A stretch of 64,000 nucleotides of DNA from Nocardiopsis suaedae (lineage in GTDB: Bacteria; Actinomycetota; Actinomycetes; Streptosporangiales; Streptosporangiaceae). Where the stretch lies: positions 1 to 64,000 of the forward strand of contig NZ_JAQFWP010000013.1 of the NCBI RefSeq assembly GCF_027706745.1, given 5' to 3'. Positions 24,836-33,255 of this stretch are shown one piece after another; positions within the stretch are counted from its first letter, which is position 1, and each line of letters begins with the position of its first letter. Position numbers and translations under genes: made by a program. The notes below the pieces were generated by a model. That model searched no databases. It was not told the origin of the DNA and saw only the letters and a list, made by a program, of their open reading frames with translations.

Positions 24836-25963
24836 ATGCTCGGTCAGTCCGAACGGCCCACCCCCGCCCAGATTCGCCGGGCGCCCAAGGTGCTTCTGCA
24901 CGACCACCTCGACGGCGGGCTGCGCCCGTCGACGGTCGCCGAGCTGGCGGCGGAGTCCGGCTACGACCGGCTGCCCACGACCGACACCGCCGAGCTGGGC
25001 CGCTGGTTCCGCGACGCGGCCGACTCCGGCTCGCTGGAGCGCTACCTCGAGACGTTCTCGCACACCGTCGGCGTGATGCAGACCCGCGAGGCGCTGGTGC
25101 GGGTGGCCGCCGAGGCCGCCGAGGACCTCGCCGCCGACGGCGTGGTCTACGCCGAGGTGCGCTACGCCCCCGAGCTGTTCCAGGAGCGCGGGCTGGGCCT
25201 GGACGAGATCGTCGAGGCGGTCCAGGAGGGCTTCGCCGAAGGCGAGCGCCGCGCCGCAGCGGACGGGAACCGCGTCATCGTGCGCACGCTGCTGTGCGCG
25301 ATGCGCCAGAACGCCCGCGCCACCGAGATCGCCGAACTGGCGGTGCGCCACCGCGACGCCGGGGTGGCCGGGTTCGACATCGCCGGGCCCGAGGCCGGGT
25401 TCCCGCCCACCCGCAACCTGGACGCCTTCGAGTACCTGCGCCGCCAGAACGCCCACTTCACGATCCACGCGGGGGAGGCCTTCGGGCTCCCGTCGATCTG
25501 GGAGGCCATCCAGCACTGCGGCGCCGAGCGGCTGGGCCACGGGGTGCGCATCGTCGACGACATCAAGGTGCACGACGACGGTTCGGCCGAGCTGGGCCGC
25601 CTGGCGCAGTACGTGCGGGACCGGCGGATGCCGCTGGAGATGTGCCCGAGCTCGAACGTGCAGACGGGGGCGGCCGAGTCGATCGCGGCGCACCCGATCA
25701 GCCTGCTGCGGCGGCTGCGCTTCCGGGTGACGGTCAACACCGACAACCGGCTGATGAGCGGCACGTCGATGTCGGAGGAGTTCGAGAAGCTGTCCGAGGC
25801 GTTCGGGTACACCCTGGACGACATGCAGTGGTTCACGCTGAACGCGATGAAGTCGGCGTTCCTGCCGTTCGACGAGCGGATCGCGCTGATCGACGACGTG
25901 ATCAAGCCGGGGTACGCCGCCCTGCGCTCCGAGCACCTGTTCCGCACCCCGGGCCGCGCCTGA
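24836..25963 (+). CDS. add: Adenosine deaminase
   Basis: A 375-residue amidohydrolase-fold enzyme that deaminates adenosine to inosine. Zinc ligands and catalytic residues are all visible: HDHLDGGLR near the start, HAGEAFG, the [11 protein letters not shown] segment and NTDNRLMSG with the conserved Asp. This is the actinobacterial form of Add. GGAGGAGACCC lies before the ATG. Together with the CNT transporter and LacI regulator it forms a purine nucleoside uptake and salvage unit. Confidence 0.94.
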   Translation: MLGQSERPTPAQIRRAPKVLLHDHLDGGLRPSTVAELAAESGYDRLPTTDTAELGRWFRDAADSGSLERYLETFSHTVGVMQTREALVRVAAEAAEDLAADGVVYAEVRYAPELFQERGLGLDEIVEAVQEGFAEGERRAAADGNRVIVRTLLCAMRQNARATEIAELAVRHRDAGVAGFDIAGPEAGFPPTRNLDAFEYLRRQNAHFTIHAGEAFGLPSIWEAIQHCGAERLGHGVRIVDDIKVHDDGSAELGRLAQYVRDRRMPLEMCPSSNVQTGAAESIAAHPISLLRRLRFRVTVNTDNRLMSGTSMSEEFEKLSEAFGYTLDDMQWFTLNAMKSAFLPFDERIALIDDVIKPGYAALRSEHLFRTPGRA

Positions 25964-26027
25964 GGAGGCGGCGCCGACCGGGTCGCGCACCGGCCGGGTC
26001 GAGCGCCGACCAGTGCCGACGCCGAAA

Positions 26028-26050
26028 GGGGCCGCGCCTCGCGCGGCCCC
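26028..26050. terminator. Terminator after add
   Basis: Stem GGGGCCGCGC / GCGCGGCCCC with loop CTC, preceded by AAA and followed by TTCG. It lies 65 bp past the add stop, in the gap to a convergent ABC permease. Confidence 0.8.
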
Positions 26051-26100
26051 TTCGCCGTTCCGTCCGTTCCGCCCGGCCGCCGCTTCCGCCGCGGGCCCGG

Positions 26101-26889
26101 TCACTCCCAGCGGAAGAAGACCGCAGCGATCACGGCGGAGGCCGCGGCCGTGGCCGCGAGCACCGCCATCTGCGGGCCCGGGACCCCCTCCCCGGCCCAG
26201 GCGGAGGAGAGCACGTCGACCGCCGCGCCGAACGGGAGCCACTCGCCCACGCGCGCGACCCCGTCCGGCAGCGACTCCTTGCCGCCGAACATCCCGCCGA
26301 GCGCGCCGAGCCCCAGATAGGCGACGAGCCCCATCGCGAGGGCGGAGTTGGGGGTGGGCGCCACCGCCGCCACCACCATGCCCAGGGCGAACATCACGGC
26401 GATGCCCAGGGCGAGGGCGCCCAGCGCCGCGCCCGTGTCGATGGGCGGCTTGGCACCGAAGAACAGGACGGCCGCCCCGAACGCGACCGCCATGCCCAGC
26501 ACGGCCTGCACCACCCCGACCGCGACCTGGGCCACCAGGACCATCGCCGGGGAGGCCGGGGTGGTGCCCAGCCTGCGCAGGACCCCGGTCCTGCGGTAGG
26601 CGGACAGGAAGCTGGGCGTGTTCACCACGCCGATCAGCCCGACCACCATCGTGAAGACGAGCGGGATGACGTGGATGTCCAGGGCCGTCCGGCCGCCGGT
26701 GATCACCGTCTCCGAAGCCGACGAGGCGCTCATGACGAGGATGAGGACCGGCAGGCCGAAGGGGACGATGAGGCCCGCGGTGTCCCGGATGACCATCTTG
26801 GCCTCGCACACCGCCAAGAGCAGCCAGGACCGTGCACCGGGGTGGGCGGGGGCGGGGGACCGTTCGGCCGTCGCCGTCTGCGAGGTCAC
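26101..26889 (-). CDS. ABC-2 type exporter permease
   Basis: A 262-residue membrane protein with six helices. The ABC-2 motif around FLSAYRRTGVLRRLGTTP is clear, as is the typical central pair of helices. The GTG start at 26889 follows an AAGGAAGG ribosome site. It lies 115 bp downstream of its ATPase on the same strand, and the pair is divergent from a DesK/DesR-like two-component system. This layout is typical of antimicrobial or lipid-stress exporters of the YvfS/LnrM kind. Confidence 0.88.
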   Translation of the reverse strand: MTSQTATAERSPAPAHPGARSWLLLAVCEAKMVIRDTAGLIVPFGLPVLILVMSASSASETVITGGRTALDIHVIPLVFTMVVGLIGVVNTPSFLSAYRRTGVLRRLGTTPASPAMVLVAQVAVGVVQAVLGMAVAFGAAVLFFGAKPPIDTGAALGALALGIAVMFALGMVVAAVAPTPNSALAMGLVAYLGLGALGGMFGGKESLPDGVARVGEWLPFGAAVDVLSSAWAGEGVPGPQMAVLAATAAASAVIAAVFFRWE

Positions 26890-27004
26890 GGCGCCTTCCT
26901 TTCTTCCGTCGTCCGGGGGCGCCCCAGGGGTCCGCGGCGGCCGGGCCGCGCGGTCGGGGCGGGTGCGGGGGTGCGTGCGGGATCGGGTGCGGTCGGCGCG
27001 CGCA

Positions 27005-27748
27005 TCAGGCGGCCTCCTCCTCTTCTTCGGACTCGCCGAGCCGCTCGCCGGTGAGCGCGAGGAACGCCTCGTCGAGATCGGCGGCCCCGGCCGTGCGCAC
27101 CAGCTCCGCCGGGGTGCCCAGGGCCGCCACACGCCCGGCGCGGACCAGGGCGACCCGGTCGCACAATCGCTCGACCTCGTCCATGGCGTGGCTGACCAGC
27201 ACCACGGTCTCCTCGGTCAGCTGCTCGACGGTGGCCCACATGCGCCGCCGCGCCCGCGGGTCCAGGCCGGTGGTCAGCTCGTCGAGGATCACCACCCGGG
27301 GCCGCCCGGCGAGCGCGAGCGCGATCGACAGCCGTTGCGCCTGGCCGCCGGAGAGCCGAGAGAAGCGGGTGTCCCGCTGCTTGGTCAGCTCCACCAGCTC
27401 CAGCAGTTCGTCGCGCGGGCGCGGCGCGGGGTAGAAGCTCCGGTAGAGGTCGACGAGTTCGGCGACGGTGAGGGCGTCGTGGAGCTGGGCCTCCTGGAGC
27501 TGGACCCCGAGGATCTGGCGGACGGCCGCGCGGTCCCGCCACGGGTCGAGCCCCATCACGGTGACGCGGCCGCCGTCCGGGGCGCGGAGTCCGGCGATGA
27601 GCTCGACGGTGGTCGTCTTCCCCGCGCCGTTGGTGCCCAGGATGCCCAGGACCTCGCCCTGTTCGACGCGCAGGCTCAGATCGTCGACGGCGACGGTGTC
27701 GCCGTAGCGTTTGCGGAGGTTCTCGACGCGGATGGCAGGTCGGTTCAT
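27005..27748 (-). CDS. ABC exporter ATP-binding protein
   Basis: A 247-residue ATPase. Walker A is GTNGAGKTT, the signature is RLSGGQAQRLSIALAL, Walker B is VVILDELTTGLDP (the usual EP is EL here), and the H-loop is VSHAMDE. It ends in a Glu run. The Leu after the catalytic Glu is a change at the DEPT position also seen in some exporter ATPases; the catalytic Glu itself is kept. The partner permease follows. Expression is probably controlled by the divergent two-component system through the dyad at 27786. Confidence 0.88.
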   Translation of the reverse strand: MNRPAIRVENLRKRYGDTVAVDDLSLRVEQGEVLGILGTNGAGKTTTVELIAGLRAPDGGRVTVMGLDPWRDRAAVRQILGVQLQEAQLHDALTVAELVDLYRSFYPAPRPRDELLELVELTKQRDTRFSRLSGGQAQRLSIALALAGRPRVVILDELTTGLDPRARRRMWATVEQLTEETVVLVSHAMDEVERLCDRVALVRAGRVAALGTPAELVRTAGAADLDEAFLALTGERLGESEEEEEAA

Positions 27749-27785
27749 AGCGCCGACGCTAGGTCCGGCGCGGCGGAGAGCACCT

Positions 27786-27824
27786 GTGCCGGACGTCAGG
27801 GACGGCGCCCATGACTTTCGGCAC
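27786..27824. promoter_or_regulatory. Extended dyad in the divergent promoter region
   Basis: GTGCCG-N3-GTCA, 13 bp, then TGAC-N3-CGGCAC: ten matching positions per arm around a centre at 27805. It lies between the ABC ATPase and the sensor kinase genes, so it is a strong candidate site for the response regulator at 28966. Confidence 0.6.
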
Positions 27825-27859
27825 CCGTGGGCCCCACCCGCCCCACGTACCGTTGAACC

Positions 27860-28969
27860 ATGCGCCGTGTCCCTCTGGAGGCCTGGTCGGGCTTCGCGAT
27901 GCTCGCCGTGTGCGTGGCCATCGGCGTCTTCGTGGTGTCCAGTCCGGCCGGGCTCCGCGTCCCGACGGCCGCATGGGTGCTGCTGTTCACCATGACCATC
28001 GCGGCGGTGCTGACCACGGCCCTGGTCGAGGACTCCCGGCCCTCCCTCCAGCGCGCGACCTACGCCGCCGCCGTCGTCCTCGGCTGGTGCGTCCTGCTGA
28101 CCGCGCCGGAGGCCGAGCCCCTGGCCATCCTCCTGGTCGTGATCGCCGCCTTCGGCTCCAGCGTCCTGCCGCTCCGGGCGGTCCTGGGCGTCGCCCTCGT
28201 CAACACCGCCGTGATCGGGGCCGCTTGGAGCGACCGGATGGACGATCCCTCGTCCTGGGCGTTCGTCGTAGGGATGTACCTGCTGATCCACGTCTCCGCG
28301 GTGCTGAGCGTGACCGCGATCCTCCAGGAGCAGCGCATGCGCCGCGAGCTGGCCGAGGCGCACGTCGAGCTTCAGGCGGCCGGGGTGCTGCTGGAGGAGT
28401 CCGCGCGCACCGCGGAGCGCTTGCGGATCTCCCGCGACCTGCACGACCTGATCGGGCACCAGCTCACCGTGCTCACCCTGGAGCTGGAGGCGGCCCGGCA
28501 CCGGGAGGGGGACCGGGCACGGGAGCACGTCGAGCAGGCCGGCCGGGTCGCCCGGGACCTGCTGGCCGACGTGCGCTCCACGGTGGAGGCCCTGCGCACG
28601 GACCCGCGGGAGGGGCTGGCCGCGTCCCTGGTCCGGATCGGCGCCGACGCGCCCGGCCTGGACGTGGCGGTGGAGGTCGCCGACGGTGTGCGGCCCGATG
28701 AGGAGCAGGCGGAGGCGCTGGTGCGGGCGGTGAAGGAGATCGTGACGAACACGCTGCGCCACGCGGACGCGCGCGAACTGTGGATCGACCTCGTCCTGGA
28801 CCGCGGCACGATCCGGCTGACGGCCGCCGACGACGGCCGCGGGGCCGCCGATCCGCGGCCCGGCAACGGGCTGACCGGGATGCGCGAGCGGTTCGAGGCC
28901 CTCGGGGGCGGCGCCGCCTTCGACGGGGACGACGGGTTCCGGGTGTCGGCGTGGACGCCGGTGCGATGA
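27860..28969 (+). CDS. Sensor histidine kinase (HisKA_3, DesK-like)
   Basis: A 369-residue kinase with about five N-terminal membrane helices. A coiled linker (LAEAHVELQAAGVLLEESAR) leads to the phospho-acceptor His in ISRDLHDLIGHQL, and the HATPase_c domain has VKEIVTNTLRHA and the GNGLTGMRER G-box. The stop overlaps the response regulator start (ATGA). It most likely senses membrane or envelope perturbation and controls the divergent ABC exporter. Confidence 0.9.
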   Translation: MRRVPLEAWSGFAMLAVCVAIGVFVVSSPAGLRVPTAAWVLLFTMTIAAVLTTALVEDSRPSLQRATYAAAVVLGWCVLLTAPEAEPLAILLVVIAAFGSSVLPLRAVLGVALVNTAVIGAAWSDRMDDPSSWAFVVGMYLLIHVSAVLSVTAILQEQRMRRELAEAHVELQAAGVLLEESARTAERLRISRDLHDLIGHQLTVLTLELEAARHREGDRAREHVEQAGRVARDLLADVRSTVEALRTDPREGLAASLVRIGADAPGLDVAVEVADGVRPDEEQAEALVRAVKEIVTNTLRHADARELWIDLVLDRGTIRLTAADDGRGAADPRPGNGLTGMRERFEALGGGAAFDGDDGFRVSAWTPVR

Positions 28970-29610
28970 CGCGGGTGGTGGTGGTCGACGACCAGACGCT
29001 GGTACGCCAGGGCATCCGCGGGCTGCTGGACCTGGCGGGCATCGACGTGGTGGGGGAGGCGGGCGACGGGGCCGAGGCGCTGGAGGTGATCGCCGAGGCC
29101 GAGCCCGACGTGGTCCTCCTCGACCTGCGGATGCCGCGCCACGACGGGATCTGGGCCCTGAGACGGCTGCGCGAGGGGGAGTCGCGGGTCCCGGTGCTGG
29201 TGCTGACCACGTTCAACGACGATGAGCTGGTGCTGGAGGCGCTCCGGGCGGGGGCGCGCGGGTACCTGCTCAAGGACGTGACGCTGGACCAGCTCACCCG
29301 GGCCGTGCACACCCTGGCGGCCGGGGGGACGCTGGTCGCGCCGTCGATCACCGACCGGCTGCTCCGGGCCATCCAGGACGGCCCGCCGCCCGCGGCGGAG
29401 GGGCCGGTCCGGATCGAGGACCTGACGGAGCGCGAGGTGGAGGTGCTGCGGCTGGTCGCGGAGGGGTACAGCAACCGGGAGATCGCCGGGGTCCTGCACC
29501 TGGCCGAGGGGACGGTGAAGAACCACGTCTCCGCGATCCTGGTGAAGCTGGGCGCCCGCGACCGCACGAACGCGGTCCTGCGCGCCCTGCACGAGGGTGT
29601 GCTGCCGTAA
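28966..29610 (+). CDS. NarL/FixJ-type response regulator
   Basis: A 214-residue regulator. The acidic pocket is D8/D9, the phospho-acceptor is D53 in VLLDLRMP, the switch residues are in VLTTFND and LLKDVT, and the C-terminal LuxR HTH is LTEREVEVLRLVAEGYSNREI. It is coupled to the kinase by an ATGA overlap. The downstream side is the long palindrome at 29658. The target is probably the dyad in the divergent promoter and so the adjacent ABC exporter. Confidence 0.92.
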   Translation: MTRVVVVDDQTLVRQGIRGLLDLAGIDVVGEAGDGAEALEVIAEAEPDVVLLDLRMPRHDGIWALRRLREGESRVPVLVLTTFNDDELVLEALRAGARGYLLKDVTLDQLTRAVHTLAAGGTLVAPSITDRLLRAIQDGPPPAAEGPVRIEDLTEREVEVLRLVAEGYSNREIAGVLHLAEGTVKNHVSAILVKLGARDRTNAVLRALHEGVLP

Positions 29611-29657
29611 AAAACCTTATCCACACCCTGTGGACAAAAGCGCGCACACCCCTCTCG

Positions 29658-29721
29658 CGATGATCTCGACAAGAGTGCTGCCATTCCGGCGGATTTGGCA
29701 GCACTCTTGTCGAGATCATCG
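29658..29721. repeat. Long palindromic element, 26-bp perfect arms
   Basis: CGATGATCTCGACAAGAGTG plus CTGCCA and its exact complement (29696-29721) are separated by 12 bases. The outer (T)GATCTCG end is shared with the elements at 16874 and 22003, but the interior is different. It again lies between convergent genes, the response regulator and the PPOX protein. A bidirectional terminator or a REP/MITE-like unit. Confidence 0.8.
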
Positions 29722-29726
29722 CCGCG

Positions 29727-30173
29727 TCAGCCGAGCCAGACGCCCTCGCGCATCAGGTGGCGGCCTTCCATCTCGTCGACCTCACGCCAGGCCTGGATGC
29801 GGTCCGGGCGGATGCGGAAGTACCGGTACGGCTCCGCGCTGTCGCGCGGGTCGAAGCCCGTGGCCTCGGCGAACGCGTCGCCCGTCCCCTCAGGGAGTTC
29901 GGCGAGGTCCACCGGCTCGGCCCGGCCGTCGATGAGGACCACGTCCCGCGTCGGGCCCAGCGCGAGCCTGACCCGGCCGTCGGCGAGCAGGTTGCGGCCC
30001 GTCACCGAGGCGGCGGCCGTCGAGACGAGGAGGGTGCTCCCGTCCCACATGTAGGAGAGCGGGACGAGGTAGGCGCCCTTCGAGGTGCCCGCGCTCGCGA
30101 CCCACAGGTCGACCTCGCGCTCCAGCACGGCCCGGGTGTCGCGGATCCGCTCGTCGAGTGTGCGGACGGTCAT
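29727..30173 (-). CDS. Pyridoxamine 5'-phosphate oxidase-like (split-barrel flavin/F420) protein
   Basis: A 148-residue split beta-barrel protein of the PPOX superfamily. Recognisable parts are the AYLVPLSYMWDGSTLLVST strand pair, VTGRNLLADGRVRLALG and the RYFRIRPDRIQAWRE end strand. Such short actinobacterial proteins bind FMN or F420 and act as reductases or oxidases of unknown substrates. A single gene in a stretch of unrelated enzymes. The cofactor and substrate cannot be decided from the sequence. Confidence 0.75.
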   Translation of the reverse strand: MTVRTLDERIRDTRAVLEREVDLWVASAGTSKGAYLVPLSYMWDGSTLLVSTAAASVTGRNLLADGRVRLALGPTRDVVLIDGRAEPVDLAELPEGTGDAFAEATGFDPRDSAEPYRYFRIRPDRIQAWREVDEMEGRHLMREGVWLG

Positions 30174-30374
30174 GCGCGCCTCCTGGCGGTTCCTAGGGAC
30201 TCGTGGCGGGCGGGTCGCGCCGGTCGTCGGAGGAATCAGAATACGGACGGCTCCCCGGCCCGGCCGGGGACGGGTCCGCTGTCGCGGAATCCGGCCACAG
30301 CGCGCCTTCTCGGCCGCCGCGCTCGCGCGACCGATGGTCGGCGGCGAGCGCGGCTCTCCACGCGGGGTGGCACA

Positions 30375-30785
30375 TCAGTCGGCCTGCCGGATGCGGATCA
30401 GGTTGCCGGCCGGGTCGCGGAAGGCGCAGTCGCGGATGCCGTACGGCTGGTCGGTCGGCTCCTGGACGACCTCGGCGCCCCGGGCCTCCACCTTCTCGAA
30501 GACGCCGTCGACGTCGTGGGAGGCCAGCAGGATCCACCCGTAGGTGCCCTTGGCCATCATCTCGTGGATCATGCGGCGCTCGTCCTCGGTGAGCCCGGGG
30601 TCGACCGTCGGCGGCGCCAGCAGGATGTTGGTGCCGGGCTGCTCGGCGGGGCCGACGGTGATCCAGCGCATGGTCCCCTGGCCGACGTCGGTGCGGACCT
30701 CGAAGCCGAGGACGTCGCGGTAGAAGGCCAGCGACTCCTCCGGGTCGGTGTGCGGGAGCGGCGTGGTGTGAATCGTGATGTCCAT
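30375..30785 (-). CDS. VOC-superfamily (glyoxalase/bleomycin resistance-like) protein
   Basis: A 136-residue one-domain VOC protein made of two beta-alpha-beta-beta-beta units: ESLAFYRDVLGFEVRTDVGQ opens the first and DVDGVFEKVEARGAEVVQEP the second, ending FRDPAGNLIRI. VOC proteins are metal-dependent lyases, isomerases, dioxygenases or drug-binding proteins. The ATG at 30785 is used; an in-frame codon three residues earlier is possible. It neighbours a second VOC gene on the same strand, but each has its own leader. Confidence 0.82.
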   Translation of the reverse strand: MDITIHTTPLPHTDPEESLAFYRDVLGFEVRTDVGQGTMRWITVGPAEQPGTNILLAPPTVDPGLTEDERRMIHEMMAKGTYGWILLASHDVDGVFEKVEARGAEVVQEPTDQPYGIRDCAFRDPAGNLIRIRQAD

Positions 30786-30909
30786 GCAGATCACCCTAGG
30801 TTCGGCCGGTCATCGGCGCTTCTCTGTTCCTGACCGGGTCCGGCGCGTGTCGCGGGACCCGGAGTGCGGCGGCCGGGACCCCCGGCACCGCTCGCCTCGC
30901 CCGCGGCGG

Positions 30910-31536
30910 TCACCCGGCGGAGGCCGGGGCCGCCGCCTCCCACGCGAAGCCGTCGGGGTCGGTGAAGGCGCCCAGGTCCCCGCAGACCGCCAGGCGGTGC
31001 GCCCCGGTCCCGCCCGGAGCCACGCCCGCGTTCTTGGCCAGGGCGCGCCGCCGGTTCAGCCCGAACTTGACCGGGCCGTCCCCCGTGTCGAATTCGACGT
31101 ACATGCTGCCGAAGCTCTTCGACACGGTCAGGCCGTGCTCGACATAGAACCGCTTGCTCGCCGCGACGTCGTCCGGCCCCAGCAGGAGGACGATGTCGTC
31201 GAACCGCCGGGCGGCCGGCGCCTTGTCCTTCTTCGTGGAGGTCGCGATCGTCCAGACGGCCCCGTCCGGCGCCCGGAGGGTGCCGCCGTAGCCCCAGAAC
31301 GACTTCGTCGCGGGCTTGACCTCCTCCGCTCCGGCGTCGAGCGCCGCCGCGACGAGGAGGTCCACGTCGCCCGGCTGGGCGGCCGTGAGCGAGAGCGTGT
31401 ACCCGCGGAACCCGTCCGTGGGCTCCTGCGACTCCCGGACACGGATCTGCCCGTCGAGCCCGAAGGCGGTGGAATAGAACTCTTCGGCGGCCGCGGGGTC
31501 CGTTGCACCAAGGGTGATGAAGTCGATGTTCGCCAT
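30910..31536 (-). CDS. Two-domain VOC-superfamily protein
   Basis: A 208-residue protein with VOC-like halves. The first starts IDFITLGATDPAAAEEFYST, the second RRFDDIVLLLGPDDVAASKRFY, and it ends with FTDPDGFAWE. The duplicated layout gives the metal site from one chain. Function is open: glyoxalase-like detoxification or drug binding are usual in actinobacteria. The gene lies 124 bp upstream of the other VOC gene, so the two may share a transcript. The ATG at 31536 is chosen where homology begins. Confidence 0.8.
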   Translation of the reverse strand: MANIDFITLGATDPAAAEEFYSTAFGLDGQIRVRESQEPTDGFRGYTLSLTAAQPGDVDLLVAAALDAGAEEVKPATKSFWGYGGTLRAPDGAVWTIATSTKKDKAPAARRFDDIVLLLGPDDVAASKRFYVEHGLTVSKSFGSMYVEFDTGDGPVKFGLNRRRALAKNAGVAPGGTGAHRLAVCGDLGAFTDPDGFAWEAAAPASAG

Positions 31537-31796
31537 GCACACAACGCTAGAAGCGCACCCCCGGACGGCGCTTCTCGATTCCTGACCGGCTCGCGCCCGG
31601 CCCGCGGGCCCAGTGCCCCGCACCCGCACGCCCGCGGACCACGGCGGCCCACGCCGGGCGCCGCCGGGCGCCGCCCGCGCCGCCCCGCGAGAAGCGGAAG
31701 CGCGTTCTCCGGGCATCACGAGAAAGGGCAGCGGAGATTCACCATCGCCATGCGGAACACCGTGCAGGCTGCACGTTTAAACCGAGGTCGAAGTAG

Positions 31797-31825
31797 TTGT
31801 CTCCCGGCACCCCCTTCGCTAGCAT
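31797..31825 (+). promoter_or_regulatory. Promoter of the small secreted protein gene
   Basis: TTGTCT (31797-31802), 17 bp, TAGCAT (31820-31825), close to the vegetative consensus. An A-rich GGAGA ribosome site (about 31850) stands before the ATG at 31862. Confidence 0.6.
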
Positions 31826-31861
31826 CACCGCTGCCCCAACTGAAAAAAGGAGAATTAAGAG

Positions 31862-32269
31862 ATGTCCTTCAAGGGGAAATTCGCGTCCGTGTTCATCGGA
31901 ACGGCCACGGCCCTCACCCTGCTCACCCCCGCCACGAGTGCCGCCGCCGACGAGGCGCCGGCCACCGGTGGCGACGTGTCGGCCAATGCGGTCTGCAGGG
32001 GCGGCTACACGAAGCGGATTCCGGGCGAGGGTCATCTGAAGTACGGAGTCTGCACGAAGACCAGCTCACACGGAACCAAGTTCCAAATGGTCGAGGGCAG
32101 ACTCGTCGACACCAAGGACAACGACATCTACCTGAGGGCCACGGTGGAATACACCAAGTCCACTGCGGGATACTTCTACTACGTCGGCTCCAAGAGCGGA
32201 ACCGACACCTTCAAGAGCCCGTGGAAGGCGGGGAACGCCGTGGTCAGCCTGACCGCACTCAGGGACTAG
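31862..32269 (+). CDS. Small secreted protein, unknown function
   Basis: A 135-residue protein with a clear Sec signal peptide: basic MSFKGKF, hydrophobic core, and a likely cleavage after ATSAAA near residue 29. The mature part of about 105 residues has two cysteines (in AVCRGGY and YGVCTKT), probably one disulfide, and is rich in Lys, Tyr and Thr with a beta-strand pattern. The gene is visibly lower in GC than its surroundings, suggesting strong expression or recent acquisition. I recognise no family; a secreted inhibitor or surface-associated protein are possibilities. Confidence 0.75.
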   Translation: MSFKGKFASVFIGTATALTLLTPATSAAADEAPATGGDVSANAVCRGGYTKRIPGEGHLKYGVCTKTSSHGTKFQMVEGRLVDTKDNDIYLRATVEYTKSTAGYFYYVGSKSGTDTFKSPWKAGNAVVSLTALRD

Positions 32270-32277
32270 AGATGCGA

Positions 32278-32322
32278 TCTGGGCCCCGGCGGGAACGTCA
32301 CTCCCCGCCGTCGAGGCCCAGA
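32278..32322. terminator. Bidirectional hairpin overlapping the amidohydrolase 3' end
   Basis: TCTGGGCC (32278-32285) pairs with GGCCCAGA (32315-32322), and CGGCGGG with CCCGCCG inside. The amidohydrolase stop (32298-32300) lies in the loop, so its last codons form the right arm. It separates the convergent secreted-protein gene and catabolic operon. Confidence 0.6.
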
Positions 32323-33197
32323 AGGCGCGCCGCGTTGTCCTTCATGATCAGGCGGCGCGCCTCGTCCCCGATTCCGAGTTCGGCGAAGGAGTCCCGCCAC
32401 CGGTCGGGCGTGATGAGCGGGAAGTCCGACCCGAACAGCACCTTGCGCTTCAGGTACCGCCCCGCCGCGCGGACCAGCGCCGGAGGGAAGTACCGGGGCA
32501 GCCACCCGGACAGGTCGATGGACACGTTCGCCTTGTGCGTCGCGATCGCGATCGCCTCGTCCGCCCACGGCACCGACGGGTGGGCCATGATGATCCGCAG
32601 CTCCGGGAAGGCCGCCGCGACGTCGTCGATGCGCATCGGGTCCGACAGCCGCAGCCGGATCCCGCGCCCGCCCGGCAGCCCCGCGCCGATGCCCGTCTGG
32701 CCGGTGTGGAACAGCACCACCGCGCCCAGCTCCTGCAGGGCCTCGTACAGCGGGTAGTGGGCGGTGTCGTCCGGGGCGAACCCCTGCAGGCTGGGGTGCA
32801 GCTTGATGCCGAGCACCCCGTGGTCCTCGACGAGGCGCCGCGCGCGGTCCACGGCGGTCGCGCCCTGCAGCGGGTCCACCGACCCGAACGGCAGCAGCAC
32901 GTCGTTGTTGCGCGCCGCCGCCTCGGCGATCTCCTCGCTCGACAGCGCCGGGTGGCCGGTGGCGGTGGCGGCGTCCACGGTGAACACCACCGCCGCCATC
33001 GACCGGGCCCGGTAGTGCTCGGCGATCTGGTCGACGGTGGGCGTGCGCAGGTCCGTCGATTTGAAGTAGGAGGCCGAGGCGTCCATCAGCTCCGTGTCGA
33101 GGGAGTGGTGTCCGCAGGCGTCGGCCTCCACATGGGTGTGGACGTCGATGGCCTCGACGGCGTCCAGGTCGATGGCGGGCTCGTAGCGGGTGGGCAC
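32298..33197 (-). CDS. Amidohydrolase family 2 (ACMSD-like) metal-dependent hydrolase
   Basis: A 299-residue TIM-barrel enzyme. Metal ligands are in AIDVHTHVE, LGIKLHPSLQ, VLFHTG, MAHPSVPW and LFGSDFP, the pattern of the COG2159 amidohydrolases/decarboxylases. The GTG start at 33197 follows GGAGG by five bases; a TTG four codons earlier overlaps the ribosome site. It is the last gene of a five-gene operon of CoA-dependent and ester-cleaving enzymes, so it likely hydrolyses or decarboxylates an intermediate. The substrate is not identifiable. Confidence 0.85.
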   Translation of the reverse strand: MPTRYEPAIDLDAVEAIDVHTHVEADACGHHSLDTELMDASASYFKSTDLRTPTVDQIAEHYRARSMAAVVFTVDAATATGHPALSSEEIAEAAARNNDVLLPFGSVDPLQGATAVDRARRLVEDHGVLGIKLHPSLQGFAPDDTAHYPLYEALQELGAVVLFHTGQTGIGAGLPGGRGIRLRLSDPMRIDDVAAAFPELRIIMAHPSVPWADEAIAIATHKANVSIDLSGWLPRYFPPALVRAAGRYLKRKVLFGSDFPLITPDRWRDSFAELGIGDEARRLIMKDNAARLLGLDGGE

Positions 33198-33255
33198 GTG
33201 GTCCTCCAAGAGAGAGCAAGAGAGAAGGCGGGGGGCAGGGCGGTCCGGGGCGGGC

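Noticed and set aside
23258-26809. A 1183-codon open frame on the minus strand opposite the nucleoside transporter and adenosine deaminase
   Set aside because: Shadow frame with no recognisable domain; the plus-strand genes have complete catalytic motifs.
29727-30173. F420H2-dependent reductase of the class V lanthipeptide pathway (LxmJ-like)
   Set aside because: It is a short PPOX split-barrel protein 14 kb from the cluster among unrelated genes, so a link is not supported.
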